Source: Clostridium_S neuense (GTDB lineage Bacteria > Bacillota > Clostridia > Clostridiales > Clostridiaceae). Taken from it: a DNA stretch of 64,000 nt. The translations under genes and the position numbers were made by a program. Positions within the stretch are counted from its first letter, which is position 1. Every line of letters starts with the position of its first letter. This document shows, one piece after another, positions 1 to 9,510 of the stretch. The stretch spans positions 155,201 to 219,200 of the forward strand of contig NZ_JBJIAA010000009.1 of NCBI RefSeq assembly GCF_045310695.1, read 5' to 3'. Below the pieces are notes generated by a model, which did not search any database, was not told where the DNA came from, and worked only from the letters and a program-made list of their open reading frames with translations.

Positions 1-1186
1 GTAAATCATCTATGACTCCATCTAAAGCTTTTAAAATAATATCAATGCAATTACACAATATAGAAAACAAATAGTTAAATTCAAATAAAAATATTCCTGC
101 ATTTCCAAGTAATACAATTAAAGAGTATACTGGTACAACTATAAGATTTCCAAGTATAAAGCCCCCGCTAAAACTGTTCAATACTAAAAGGCAATAAGGA
201 ACAGAAAAAAACTGTGCACTTAAAGTAACACTTAAAGCGTCATTTAATTTTTGAGGAAGCTTATACAGCCCTCTCCTTATTTTTTTATAAAAAATTATTA
301 TTCCTAAGGTAGCAAGATAAGAAAGATCAAAACCTATGTTTAATAAATAATATGGGTATAATATGAGCATAATAAGAGCTGAAAAGGCTAAAGAAGCCAA
401 AGCATTATAATTTCTATATATTTTGTAAGATAATTTTACAATAGCTATCATTATAAATGATCTAACGGTAGCTGGTAAACTCCCTGTAAATACTACATAT
501 GCTAATGAGACTATAAGGGCTGGAAATATACCCAAAAACTTTTCCATAACCATATATATAACACCTATATGCATTCCAGATACACTTACAGCATGTATTA
601 TACCAAGTGTCTTTAAACTGTTTTTATATTCACTGCTTAAATTTGAAGTATCTCCAAAGCAAAGAGACATAACAATCCCTGCATTATCCTCTCCCATTTT
701 CTCCTTATACCTTTCATATATCCTTCTTCTAAAATCATATATGTGAGAAATAAAATCCTTTTTAATATATTTAATTTTTTTGATATTAAGTTCTCCTATT
801 ACCCCATTATCATAATCTATATCTTTATTGAATTCGCAATAAACTTCTACCAAATCTCCGACGTTTACTTTATTTAAGCTTCCCTTTAAATTAAAGTTTC
901 TCCCCGAATAACTTCCTTCACCATAATATTTATTTTTGCTATTTATTCTAACTTCTAAAGTCACCTGTTTTGGAATGTTAACATTAAAATATAAATAGGA
1001 ACTTGCAAAACCAATACCTGTAAATAGAATGCATATAACAAGAAATTTTTTATCTACATTAAAATATAATATTACAAAAAAAGATGCAGCTATTACTGCA
1101 CCTAATAAAATATTATAATTTAGTATAATATATGATAAAATTCCTATTATAGTGCTGATACAATAAAATACAAGTGGATTACTCAT
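1..1186 (-). CDS. comEC: ComEC/Rec2 family DNA-uptake channel, N-terminal part (cut by window edge)
   Basis: An open reading frame starts at 1186 (ATG, preceded by GGAGGTG) and runs off the left edge, giving about 395 residues. It has several membrane segments, a soluble OB-like stretch, then the Competence domain with the family signature HAVSVSGMHIG following FGDTSNLS. ComEC forms the inner-membrane channel that carries single-stranded DNA into the cell during natural transformation. It lies downstream of comEA and the P-type ATPase-like gene on the same strand, so these three probably form a late competence cluster. The C-terminal metallo-beta-lactamase-like part, if present, lies outside the window. 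Confidence 0.9.
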   Translation of the reverse strand, partial: MSNPLVFYCISTIIGILSYIILNYNILLGAVIAASFFVILYFNVDKKFLVICILFTGIGFASSYLYFNVNIPKQVTLEVRINSKNKYYGEGSYSGRNFNLKGSLNKVNVGDLVEVYCEFNKDIDYDNGVIGELNIKKIKYIKKDFISHIYDFRRRIYERYKEKMGEDNAGIVMSLCFGDTSNLSSEYKNSLKTLGIIHAVSVSGMHIGVIYMVMEKFLGIFPALIVSLAYVVFTGSLPATVRSFIMIAIVKLSYKIYRNYNALASLAFSALIMLILYPYYLLNIGFDLSYLATLGIIIFYKKIRRGLYKLPQKLNDALSVTLSAQFFSVPYCLLVLNSFSGGFILGNLIVVPVYSLIVLLGNAGIFLFEFNYLFSILCNCIDIILKALDGVIDDL

Positions 1187-1254
1187 AAGTAAAACACACC
1201 TCCACCTTTTAAATTGTAACCACCACTATAAAGTTTAATCATTAATATAAATGT

Positions 1255-3810
1255 CTAAGAAAATATCTTTTTAATTGCTAGCAAAACACCTTCAGCTAAA
1301 AGCACTACCCCTAATACCTGTAATTCATATAAATTTAGAGCATTAATTCCCATGAGAACCTTACCTGCACTAGTAAATAAGAATAAGCTTTCTACAGCAA
1401 TATTAGCAAACATAAAAATATAAAAATGCGAATTTTTTTCAAATTTATTTACAAAAACATATATAATACTTGAATAAATCATACTGTATAAAATAAAATT
1501 TTCAGTACCTGCTATATGTTTATAATCTGAAAGAAAATAGTATCCAGAGAAACTAGCAGCCAATATAAATACGCTACTTAGCAAAATTGAAAATATATTT
1601 ATATCCCATAAATTATCTTTTTCAACCTCATAATCATATTCAACAGAAACCTTAGTATAATTTGATAATACAGCTATTCCATTTAAATTAAAACAAATAA
1701 ATATCATCCACACAATTCCATACACATTAAAAGGCATACTCTTATTTTGCAGAGAAAATATAAGCAATACGAGCATAATACAAATATCCCCTAATATTAT
1801 ATTTCTAATCATATCTCTTATGGATACTATTAACCTCTTACTATTCTCTATTATTTTTAATATTTTTCCAAAATCATTTTCTTCAAAAAATATATCACTA
1901 AGCCTCTTTACTATTTTATTGCACTTTTTTCCAGAGGATATAAATAAATTTGCCTCTTTTAGTATTGGAAGTTCCGTAAGCTTAGAACCACTTATAATAA
2001 TGTTATGTCCAAAATCCCTTAGCGTTTTAACAATCTTTTCTTTATTTTTATTTGAAACTCTAGAATACATGCCAATCTTCTCAACATGCCTCTCAAATTC
2101 ATCGTTTAGCATATTTTCAAGTTCAATACCAGATATTACTGTATTTCCCTCTCTCAAAATACCCGTTTTATTTCCTACAGATAGTGCTGTAAGCTTACCA
2201 TCTTCAGTAAATATAACAGGCTTAATCTCATCATTTCTACACCTTTCGAGAGTATATTTAAAATCATCTTTTATTGGGTTTTCAAAACCTATTAACCCTG
2301 CAAAGACAAAATTACTCTCTATATTTTCATTTTCACTAGGTTTATAGTTAAAATTTCTATAGGCAAAGGCCATAACATATAGTGAATCACTGCTCATTTG
2401 TATATCTGCCAATTTTATCTTGTTTATGATTTCATCTGTAATTTCTCTTTCTGTACCATTAATCATAACATGAGTACACTTCTCCAGAATAACATCTAGT
2501 GCACCTTTTGCATTTGCTCTATACTTTCTATCTATCTTATTAACGGTTGTTTTTATTCTCTTATCAGCGTCATAAGGTATTTCAAAAATTCTCTTAATTC
2601 CTTTAACCTCAAAAATGTCAATGCCTCTTCTTTCCACATAATCTAAAATAGATCTTTCTACAATATTCAATGCAGTATGAGAATAATCTTTAGGATTGTA
2701 ATCATTACACAAAATACCTATATTCATTATTCTTTCTATGTTATCTGTCCACACCAAATCCTTGTCAGCAGTTTTTAAATCCGTATTATCGTATATACTT
2801 TTAATAAACATCTCATTTTTAGTAAGAGCATCCTCTTTTTCTATACAAATTACATTTACTTGAGATAATTCTTCTATTATGGATAAATTTTTCAGCACGA
2901 TCTTATCTTTTTTTAAATACTGCTTAGAAATATAAAATATTTCAAATAAAATAAAGGTGATTTCTATAGGCATTCCAGACATGCATATCAGTGCACTTTC
3001 ATAAATACCTTCGTAGGAGGCTTTTTTATATATAAGTAAACATACTGCTACCAAAAAAGAAATCATAGTAAAAACATTAATGGTCTTTTTAACTCTATCA
3101 GTTATAAAATTCCTATTGTTGCCTGCATTAAAAAATGAATCCATTATCTCGCCAAATTCAGTATTCATGCCTACAGAAACAACTACACCTTCTCCTTCTC
3201 CAGACACAACCACTGAAGATTTAAAAAGCATATTTCTCATTTCAGATATAGGTATGTCGTCTCCCCCTATTTTAGCCGAAAATTTCTCTACAATACTTTC
3301 ATCTCCTGTTATATTAACTTCATTGACCATAAGCTTATCACAATCAATTATTCTAATTTCTGCTGGAATTATATCCCCTTTAGAAAAAGTAATAATGTCA
3401 CCTACTACTACTTCTTCGGCAGTAAGTCTTGTAAGCTTTCCTCCTCTTAATACATTACACACACTATAATTAAGTTTTTCAATATTTTTTATTTCTTTAT
3501 ATTTTCTATAATAAGTATTTATCATAATAGCTAAATCCAAAAGCATAAAAACAATCATAAGTAAAAAAATATCTAACTTTCCCAAATAAATAAATACTCC
3601 AGAAATTATTATAAGCAGTGCAATCCATGGCTTAAACATTTCCCTTAAGGTACTTAAAATAAATTTTTTCTTACTTATTTCAATTATTCTATTATTTCCG
3701 TAAGTTTCTCTATTAGAAACAACTTCATCAGAATTGAGTCCTCTTATGCTATTACTCTTAAATAGCTTGACCACATCAACTGCAGCTAAACCATACCAAT
3801 CAGCAATCAT
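1255..3810 (-). CDS. P-type ATPase-like membrane protein lacking catalytic motifs (pseudoenzyme)
   Basis: The 851-residue protein has the full layout of a P2-type cation ATPase: cation-ATPase N-terminal region (about 5-40), membrane pairs near 60-100 and 245-295, actuator domain, large cytoplasmic P/N region, then C-terminal membrane helices from about 690. The key motifs are altered. The phosphorylation motif DKTGTLT reads EKEDALT (324-330), so the acceptor Asp is Glu. TGES reads TGDES (168-172). TGD reads TED (535-537). The hinge TGDGVNDAP is replaced by SGSKLTELP (607-615). KGAP is KGAL. The frame is uninterrupted over 851 codons, which argues for a maintained non-catalytic role. It sits between comEA and comEC. 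Ion transport by ATP hydrolysis is very unlikely; the actual function is unknown. Confidence 0.85.
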   Translation of the reverse strand: MIADWYGLAAVDVVKLFKSNSIRGLNSDEVVSNRETYGNNRIIEISKKKFILSTLREMFKPWIALLIIISGVFIYLGKLDIFLLMIVFMLLDLAIMINTYYRKYKEIKNIEKLNYSVCNVLRGGKLTRLTAEEVVVGDIITFSKGDIIPAEIRIIDCDKLMVNEVNITGDESIVEKFSAKIGGDDIPISEMRNMLFKSSVVVSGEGEGVVVSVGMNTEFGEIMDSFFNAGNNRNFITDRVKKTINVFTMISFLVAVCLLIYKKASYEGIYESALICMSGMPIEITFILFEIFYISKQYLKKDKIVLKNLSIIEELSQVNVICIEKEDALTKNEMFIKSIYDNTDLKTADKDLVWTDNIERIMNIGILCNDYNPKDYSHTALNIVERSILDYVERRGIDIFEVKGIKRIFEIPYDADKRIKTTVNKIDRKYRANAKGALDVILEKCTHVMINGTEREITDEIINKIKLADIQMSSDSLYVMAFAYRNFNYKPSENENIESNFVFAGLIGFENPIKDDFKYTLERCRNDEIKPVIFTEDGKLTALSVGNKTGILREGNTVISGIELENMLNDEFERHVEKIGMYSRVSNKNKEKIVKTLRDFGHNIIISGSKLTELPILKEANLFISSGKKCNKIVKRLSDIFFEENDFGKILKIIENSKRLIVSIRDMIRNIILGDICIMLVLLIFSLQNKSMPFNVYGIVWMIFICFNLNGIAVLSNYTKVSVEYDYEVEKDNLWDINIFSILLSSVFILAASFSGYYFLSDYKHIAGTENFILYSMIYSSIIYVFVNKFEKNSHFYIFMFANIAVESLFLFTSAGKVLMGINALNLYELQVLGVVLLAEGVLLAIKKIFS

Positions 3811-3897
3811 TTAATCCCCCCCAGTAAAACATACATATACTAATATCGTAATTCTTCTTAATATCTTTATTTTTTAGCTGATTTTTTAACTAACTTT

Positions 3898-4533
3898 TTA
3901 ATTTATTTCAACATATTTGCTAAAACTTTCTCCTCTCTTAGGTCCTATCGCCTTTTTTAAATCCTCAACAGAATTTATTTTACCACCATTCTTCTCTCTA
4001 TACTCAATTATTTTTTTCGCCATCCCTTCTCCAATTCCTTTTATCTTTTTGTTAACAATATCCTGCTCCGTTGCAGAATTAATATCAATTTTTTCTACAT
4101 CACCTTCACCCACAGTAGTTTTACCATTTGTACTGCTTTCACTTGGTGAACTCACACTAATACTTTTTTCTCCCTTTGCCTTTACATATATATTTGCTCC
4201 ATCGCTTACCTTTGCAGCTCCATTCACACTATATTTGTCTGCTTTATCTGTAAATCCACCTGCACAATTAACCAGCACCTCTATTCTATCATCAGAATTA
4301 AGAGAATACACTCCAGGTTTATTTACTTCGCCATAAATTTGAGCCTTAATTTCTTTTTTAGAAGTTTTAGTATCATTAGAGTTTTCTTTTTTACTGTCAC
4401 TTTTGACAAAAGAATCTTCAATTTTAAAGTCATTATCAGTTTTGTTTTTATAAGACATATATCCTATACACAATATTCCTACAAAAATAACTAAAATTAT
4501 AATAGATCCTATTAATTTCTTTTTATTTTTCAT
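3898..4533 (-). CDS. comEA: ComEA-type DNA receptor (SLBB plus helix-hairpin-helix)
   Basis: The 211-residue protein starts with a short cytoplasmic tail and one membrane helix (about 6-26). A charged linker follows, then an SLBB-type domain (around 60-120) and C-terminal tandem helix-hairpin-helix motifs (IDINSATEQDIVNKKIKGIG and the repeat after it). ComEA is a membrane-anchored receptor that binds double-stranded DNA for uptake. I chose the ATG at 4533 because GGTGG precedes it; an upstream ATG at 4554 in frame has no visible ribosome site. It is the first gene of the competence cluster, with the degenerate ATPase and comEC downstream. Confidence 0.88.
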   Translation of the reverse strand: MKNKKKLIGSIIILVIFVGILCIGYMSYKNKTDNDFKIEDSFVKSDSKKENSNDTKTSKKEIKAQIYGEVNKPGVYSLNSDDRIEVLVNCAGGFTDKADKYSVNGAAKVSDGANIYVKAKGEKSISVSSPSESSTNGKTTVGEGDVEKIDINSATEQDIVNKKIKGIGEGMAKKIIEYREKNGGKINSVEDLKKAIGPKRGESFSKYVEIN

Positions 4534-4793
4534 CGTAACCACCATCATTTTCATAATATTTAGTCTTATCTTAAATTTTTATGGTATGTATAGATAAGCA
4601 ACTTTAAAATTTCAAGTTCTAAGTTTATCCTAAAAAAACAGTATTCAACTTAGAGTACAGAGTACAATTAACAGCATAAACTTGGTATTGTAAATTTAAA
4701 TCTTTCACGTTGTCTATCTTTATACAATCCGTAATAAAAAATTTTAAATTTTATTATAATTATTACCAAATAAAATGAACTTTAAGCACTTTT
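4534..4793. other. Intergenic region between divergent comEA and dacF-like genes
   Basis: This AT-rich stretch separates the minus-strand competence cluster from the plus-strand carboxypeptidase gene. The dacF-like promoter lies just to its right. I see no reading frame with a ribosome site, and no clear promoter for comEA could be assigned. Confidence 0.5.
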
Positions 4794-4822
4794 TTGCTAT
4801 AAGTGAGTTTTTTTGATATACT
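4794..4822 (+). promoter_or_regulatory. Sigma-A type promoter of the D-Ala-D-Ala carboxypeptidase gene
   Basis: TTGCTA at 4794-4799 and TATACT at 4817-4822 are separated by exactly 17 bases. The start codon lies 30 bases further on, and AGGAGG precedes it. Confidence 0.7.
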
Positions 4823-4851
4823 ATTAACATAATCATTTTTAGGAGGTCATT

Positions 4852-6111
4852 ATGAAAAAAATAGCATGCGCTATATTTATTTTAATAACGCTTACTTTAA
4901 ACATAGGTTTTGAAACTTATGCTGCAACAGCACCACCATCAGTTAGCTCTGATAATGCAGTTTTAATAGATGGAAAAACAGGTGAAGTTTTATATGATAA
5001 GGGCATGAATTCCCCTTTTCCACCAGCTTCAACAACAAAACTTATGACAGCTTTACTAACACTTGAAAATTGCAAACTCGAAGATACCTTCACTGTAAGC
5101 AATGATTTTCTTACTAAAAATTCAAAATACATAGATGGTAATAGAATATACATAGAAAATGGTGAACAACTTAAAGTTAAAGACTTGCTATACTCGCTAC
5201 TTTTAATGTCTGCAAACGATTCTGCTGTTGCACTTGCAGATCATATAAGCGGTTCTGTACCAGAATTCGCTAAACTTATGAATAAAAAAGCTAAAGAAAT
5301 AGGGTGTACTAGCACTAATTTTGAAAATCCTAACGGTTTATATGATGGCAAACATAGATCTTCAGTAAAGGATCTTGCTTTAATGATGAAGGAACTGCTT
5401 AAATATCCTGACTTTACTAAAATATCAACTACATTAGTATATGAGATGTCACCTACAAATAAATTTAATGCTGATAAAACAAAATCAACGAGAAAATTTT
5501 GGAATGAGGATAAACTATTATTCAAGCAATCAAGTGCTTACTATGAAGGTGTTCTAGGTTCTAAATCAGGATATACAGTTCAATCGTTTCATTCTTTTTC
5601 TGCAGCAGCTTCTAGAAATAATTCAACCTTTATAGTTGCTTTTCACGGCAAAACGAAAACCTTTTACGAAGATACTAAAACTTTACTAAACTATGCATTT
5701 AATAATTTTGAGGATAAAAAATTGTTTTCAAAGGGAGATGTTGTTGCCTATTATAATTTGAATGGAACAAAGATTCCCCTTGTTGCAGCTGATGATTATT
5801 ATTATGTTATTCCAAAAGGGACTCAATATAAGCCTCAATATTCCATAAAAAAAGGTTCAATAAAAAAAGTAAGTTTTAACAAAGGAGCCGAGCTACTAAC
5901 ATTGAAACCTAAACTTAACAATAAAGATTTGCCTGATTTAAAACTTATAAGTGGTACCAATTACAAGCTTAATACTATTGAAACAAATAACTCATATAAT
6001 AACTCATTGTATATTATATTGGCAGTTTTTTGCCTTATACTGATAATTGGATGTCTATTTACATTTTTTAAGATTAAAGCTAAAAGAGCAAATAAAAACA
6101 TATATTATTAA
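4852..6111 (+). CDS. dacF: D-alanyl-D-alanine carboxypeptidase (S11 family, DacF/PBP5-like)
   Basis: The 419-residue protein has a signal peptide (about 1-25), the S11 active-site motifs SxxK in PASTTKLMT (near 60), SAND as the SxN motif, and KSG in GSKSGYT in place of KTG. A C-terminal PBP5-like beta domain and a membrane anchor (about 385-408) follow. It removes the terminal D-alanine from cell-wall pentapeptides outside the membrane. The gene stands alone with its own promoter and ends in a strong terminator shared with the convergent pseudouridine synthase gene. The exact paralogue (dacA, dacB or dacF type) cannot be settled from the sequence alone. Confidence 0.9.
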   Translation: MKKIACAIFILITLTLNIGFETYAATAPPSVSSDNAVLIDGKTGEVLYDKGMNSPFPPASTTKLMTALLTLENCKLEDTFTVSNDFLTKNSKYIDGNRIYIENGEQLKVKDLLYSLLLMSANDSAVALADHISGSVPEFAKLMNKKAKEIGCTSTNFENPNGLYDGKHRSSVKDLALMMKELLKYPDFTKISTTLVYEMSPTNKFNADKTKSTRKFWNEDKLLFKQSSAYYEGVLGSKSGYTVQSFHSFSAAASRNNSTFIVAFHGKTKTFYEDTKTLLNYAFNNFEDKKLFSKGDVVAYYNLNGTKIPLVAADDYYYVIPKGTQYKPQYSIKKGSIKKVSFNKGAELLTLKPKLNNKDLPDLKLISGTNYKLNTIETNNSYNNSLYIILAVFCLILIIGCLFTFFKIKAKRANKNIYY

Positions 6112-6168
6112 AAAAAATAGTATTAAGGAGAAAAGAATAATTGCTTTCCTCCTTAATACTATTTTTTC
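6111..6168. terminator. Bidirectional Rho-independent terminator between convergent genes
   Basis: A long stem pairs AATAGTATTAAGGAG (around 6116-6130) with CTCCTTAATACTATT (6149-6163), flanked by A-runs on the left and T-runs on the right. It works in both directions; the last codons of the rluD-like gene lie inside it. Confidence 0.85.
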
Positions 6169-7055
6169 AGCTTACTTACAAGCTCTTTCATATCATTAGG
6201 CAGTTCAGTTTCGATATCTATTATTTTTCCGGTCCTTGGATGTGGAAATTGAAGCCTATATGCATGAAGCGCCTGCCTGTTTATATATTCCTTTTCTTCA
6301 ATTCCATAAAGAGAATCACCATATATAGGATTTCCCATGCTACTTAAATGAACACGTATTTGATGTGTTCTTCCAGTCTCTAGAGCCAGCCTTACCATTT
6401 CTCCACCTTCGTATTTTTCAATAACCTCATAATGTGTTATACTTTTTTGTCCTCTATCATCTATTGTCCTCTTTAGTGAACCTCCTTCTTCTCTATAAAT
6501 AGGCTTATCTATGGTTCCGCTTTCAGGTTTTAGGCATCCATGAACTATAGCTATATACTCTTTTTTAAAGCTCTCTTTAATCATATCCCTAGCAAGTGCC
6601 ATGTGAGAAAATTGATTTTTGGCTATTAAGACGAGCCCTGAAGTATCCATATCCAGCCTATTTACAAGTCTTACTATACAATTTTCTCCTTTTTCTCTGA
6701 AGTAGTATATAAGCCCATTGGACAACGTTCCACTTTGATAACTCTTTGTAGGATGTACCACCATTCCTGGTGATTTATTCACGACAATAACATCAACATC
6801 TTCATACACAACATCTATATCCATCTTTTCAGGTTCTACATTTTGACTTTCATTTTTCGTAACTTCAATTTCAATCTTATCTCCATGCTTTAACTTATAT
6901 GAAAGCCTCACAATTTCTCCATTTACAAAAAGCCTATTATCAAATGCTGCACCCCTTACAAATCTTGTTGAAAATCCTTGAACTCCTTTTAAATAGTCTT
7001 TTATTTTATGCCCTTCATATTGCTTTTCTACAAAAAAACTAAGTTTACTATCCAT
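6159..7055 (-). CDS. rluD: RluD-family 23S rRNA pseudouridine synthase
   Basis: The 298-residue protein has an N-terminal S4 RNA-binding domain (about 15-75) and the RluA/RluD catalytic domain with motif VNRLDMDTSG; the Asp in RLD is the catalytic residue. GRTHQIRVHL near the C-terminal third is also typical. The family converts uridines to pseudouridines, usually in 23S rRNA. It follows the LytR-type gene by 13 bases in the same direction, so it is probably the last gene of the obg-led operon. Clostridia carry several paralogues, so the exact target uridines are not certain. Confidence 0.85.
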   Translation of the reverse strand: MDSKLSFFVEKQYEGHKIKDYLKGVQGFSTRFVRGAAFDNRLFVNGEIVRLSYKLKHGDKIEIEVTKNESQNVEPEKMDIDVVYEDVDVIVVNKSPGMVVHPTKSYQSGTLSNGLIYYFREKGENCIVRLVNRLDMDTSGLVLIAKNQFSHMALARDMIKESFKKEYIAIVHGCLKPESGTIDKPIYREEGGSLKRTIDDRGQKSITHYEVIEKYEGGEMVRLALETGRTHQIRVHLSSMGNPIYGDSLYGIEEKEYINRQALHAYRLQFPHPRTGKIIDIETELPNDMKELVSKLKK

Positions 7056-7068
7056 CTAAAAAGCCTTC

Positions 7069-8301
7069 CTATTCCTTAAAGTCTTCACCTATAATTATAA
7101 TAACATCAAATTTCTCAGACTTATTATTGACCAGCTCGGTATTTTCAATTCCAATTTTACTTTTAATTTGGGAAGCAGTGCTCTCATCAACACCATACAA
7201 GGTTACCCTAGTTTCCTTTACTGGCTTTTTCGATGCATTGCCTGTAGTAATATTAGTAAATCCATTTCTTATAAGCTGATCCTTATATCGTTTTGCAAGT
7301 CCACCTGTTTCAGTTCCATTTAAAACTTCTATCTTTAAGCTTTTAACATCAGCACTTTTAGTTTCAGATTCTCTACTTTTATCATCAACTATCTGGCTAC
7401 TGCCTTTAGGATCACATACAAAATATGAAACTCCGCCTATATACATAGCTGTTCCCTTTATAGTACTCATATTAATGTTGCTTTTATCTACTTTTAAAGC
7501 TGCTAGTCCATACTTTACTATATCTGAAACTGCCATATTAGTTTTTGTATTTTTAGCAATTGCTTTAAGTATTGATGGCAATTTAAATATTGCTCTTTTA
7601 GTCTTTAATTTTTGAACTACTGCTTCCATAAAATTATGTTGAGATTTTATTCTGCCAATGTCTCCTTCAGCAAATCCTGTTCCATCATTATTTTTTCTCC
7701 ACCTAAAAAACTCTTCTGCTTTCTCACCATTTAAATGCTGTTTTCCTTTATTAAAATGGATATGCAAATTTTGAGCAGGATCATCATAGTTCATTTCATT
7801 TTCAATATCTACATCTATTCCTCCAAGAGAATCTATTATGCTTCTAAATGCTGCATAATCTACCTGCATATAATAATTTATATTTATACCAAGAATGCCT
7901 TGAACTTCATCTGCAAGAAGTTTAGCCCCACCTATTGGCACAGCAGAATTAATTTTAGCATTTTTTCCGTTAATTTTTATTTTTGTATCTCTTGGTATAG
8001 AAATAAGCTTAATAGTTTTAAGATTTGGATCGTAACTAACAACCATAATTGTATCTGTTCTCTGTGAAGCATTATCAATTCCAGCTTCTGAGCTTCCTAT
8101 ATCAACACCAGTTAATAAAAAATTTACATTTTCTTTTCCTTCCGGTTTAGAAGCTTCTAAATTTATATCTTTTGAGTTAGTTTTCATAGCTGATAGAGAT
8201 ATATAAGAAAAACCAATAACGCCCACAACCAAACATACTAGCACAACAGAAATGGTAATAAGCGATTTTTTTACTGTATTTGAACTTCTCACTACATACA
8301 C
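7069..8301 (-). CDS. LytR-CpsA-Psr family protein with LytR C-terminal domain
   Basis: The 410-residue protein has a membrane anchor (about 12-34) and the LCP domain, with RTDTIMVVSYDP followed by SIPRDTKI, which hold the arginines and aspartates that bind polyprenyl pyrophosphate. After a linker comes a LytR_C domain (about 320-405). LCP proteins transfer anionic polymers such as teichoic acids from lipid carriers to peptidoglycan outside the membrane. The start codon abuts the stop of the YqeK gene, so the two are likely co-translated. Which polymer it handles cannot be read from sequence. Confidence 0.88.
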   Translation of the reverse strand: MYVVRSSNTVKKSLITISVVLVCLVVGVIGFSYISLSAMKTNSKDINLEASKPEGKENVNFLLTGVDIGSSEAGIDNASQRTDTIMVVSYDPNLKTIKLISIPRDTKIKINGKNAKINSAVPIGGAKLLADEVQGILGININYYMQVDYAAFRSIIDSLGGIDVDIENEMNYDDPAQNLHIHFNKGKQHLNGEKAEEFFRWRKNNDGTGFAEGDIGRIKSQHNFMEAVVQKLKTKRAIFKLPSILKAIAKNTKTNMAVSDIVKYGLAALKVDKSNINMSTIKGTAMYIGGVSYFVCDPKGSSQIVDDKSRESETKSADVKSLKIEVLNGTETGGLAKRYKDQLIRNGFTNITTGNASKKPVKETRVTLYGVDESTASQIKSKIGIENTELVNNKSEKFDVIIIIGEDFKE

Positions 8302-8871
8302 CTACTCTTTATGACAAATCATATAATTTCTAGCTTCTACAGTATCTAAATGAATTAGCATGCCTCTTTCTATAACATACTTTATTGTTTGGTCGAAAGA
8401 AATAAGCATTGCTTCATCTAAATTATTATTTACTGCCTCTCTAAGCTCATTTACACCCGGAAAATCTCTTAGTGGTTCTACATAGTCGGCTATGTAAATA
8501 ATTTTTTCAAGCAGTGTCATATTTTTCTTACCAGTAGTATGAAACCTTACGGCATTTAATATTTCTTCATCATTTATTCCCATTTTATTCTTAGCTATTA
8601 TACTGCCAGCAAGTCCATGAGCAATGCCTGGGTTTTCAAGTTCCACTTCATTTAAAACGTAACCTGCCTCAGTACATATGTCCACTATTTCTTTAGCTTC
8701 CATATTTTTAGCACAATCATGAACAAGCCCAGCAGTACTGGCTCTTTTAACATCACAGTTATATTTTTCTGCAAGCCTAACTGCAGTATCTCTAACACTT
8801 AAACTATGTTCAAATCTGCTTTGTTTAAGATTCTTTTTTAAATACTCCATAATTTCATTTTCTGTCCACAT
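8302..8871 (-). CDS. yqeK: YqeK-type HD-domain hydrolase (symmetrical Ap4A hydrolase)
   Basis: The 189-residue protein is an HD-superfamily metal hydrolase. Visible motifs are the first His in FEHSLSV, the HD pair in LVHDCAKN, HGLAGS, and FHTTG further on. YqeK members cleave diadenosine tetraphosphate symmetrically to ADP. It sits directly after nadD, the usual arrangement in Firmicutes. I chose the ATG at 8871, which has GAGGTG about seven bases upstream, over an in-frame start nine bases earlier. Confidence 0.88.
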   Translation of the reverse strand: MWTENEIMEYLKKNLKQSRFEHSLSVRDTAVRLAEKYNCDVKRASTAGLVHDCAKNMEAKEIVDICTEAGYVLNEVELENPGIAHGLAGSIIAKNKMGINDEEILNAVRFHTTGKKNMTLLEKIIYIADYVEPLRDFPGVNELREAVNNNLDEAMLISFDQTIKYVIERGMLIHLDTVEARNYMICHKE

Positions 8872-8881
8872 AATTAACACC

Positions 8882-9484
8882 TCAAATATAAAGTTTATTA
8901 TTTTTTATTATAGCATAAACTTCCTTAGGTACTAAATACTTTATTTCTTCATGCTTACTTACTTTTTTTCGTATTTGTGTAGAGGATATATCTAAGAGTG
9001 GTATATCTATAAATATTATATTATGCTTATATTTGCTTTCAACTTCATTTTTTTTCTTCATAATATCAGCTTTATTATATCCAGGTCTATTTAATACAAC
9101 AACCTTGCTAAGTTCAAATATTTTGCTTGGATTTTTCCACTCGTCAATATACATTAAACAATCTACCCCAGTTATAAAAAATAGTTCTGTATTCTTCTCA
9201 ACTCCGTTTATATATTCAAGAGTTTTATAAGTATAACTATATCCTTTTTTATCTATTTCATACCTGCTAACCTTAAATTTTTCTTCACCTGTTATAGACT
9301 GTTTTATCATATCATATCTAATTTCAGGTGAAGTTATCACTTTATCACTTTTATGAGGTGGACTTCCCGCCGGCATAAATATAATCTCATCAAGTTTAAG
9401 CCTGTATAAGCTCTCATAAGCTATATTCATATGACCGTTATGAAAAGGATCAAAAGTACCTCCTAAAATTCCCTTTCTTTTCAT
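8882..9484 (-). CDS. nadD: Nicotinate-nucleotide adenylyltransferase
   Basis: The 200-residue protein carries the nucleotidyltransferase signature GGTFDPFHNGH at its start, with PAGSPPHK and the C-terminal SSTQIRKKV (ISSTxIR) motif. It adenylates nicotinate mononucleotide in NAD synthesis. Length and motifs are normal for NadD. It lies between the YhbY-type and YqeK genes. The ATG at 9484 follows GAGGG at good distance; a start fifteen bases upstream is possible. Confidence 0.93.
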   Translation of the reverse strand: MKRKGILGGTFDPFHNGHMNIAYESLYRLKLDEIIFMPAGSPPHKSDKVITSPEIRYDMIKQSITGEEKFKVSRYEIDKKGYSYTYKTLEYINGVEKNTELFFITGVDCLMYIDEWKNPSKIFELSKVVVLNRPGYNKADIMKKKNEVESKYKHNIIFIDIPLLDISSTQIRKKVSKHEEIKYLVPKEVYAIIKNNKLYI

Positions 9485-9510
9485 TGTATCCCTCTTCATT
9501 AAACTTATAT

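Noticed and set aside
1820..3469. Plus-strand frames (1820-2347 and 3080-3469) opposite the P-type ATPase-like gene
   Set aside because: Low-complexity hydrophobic translations rich in S, F and L with no ribosome sites; antisense shadows of the long minus-strand gene.
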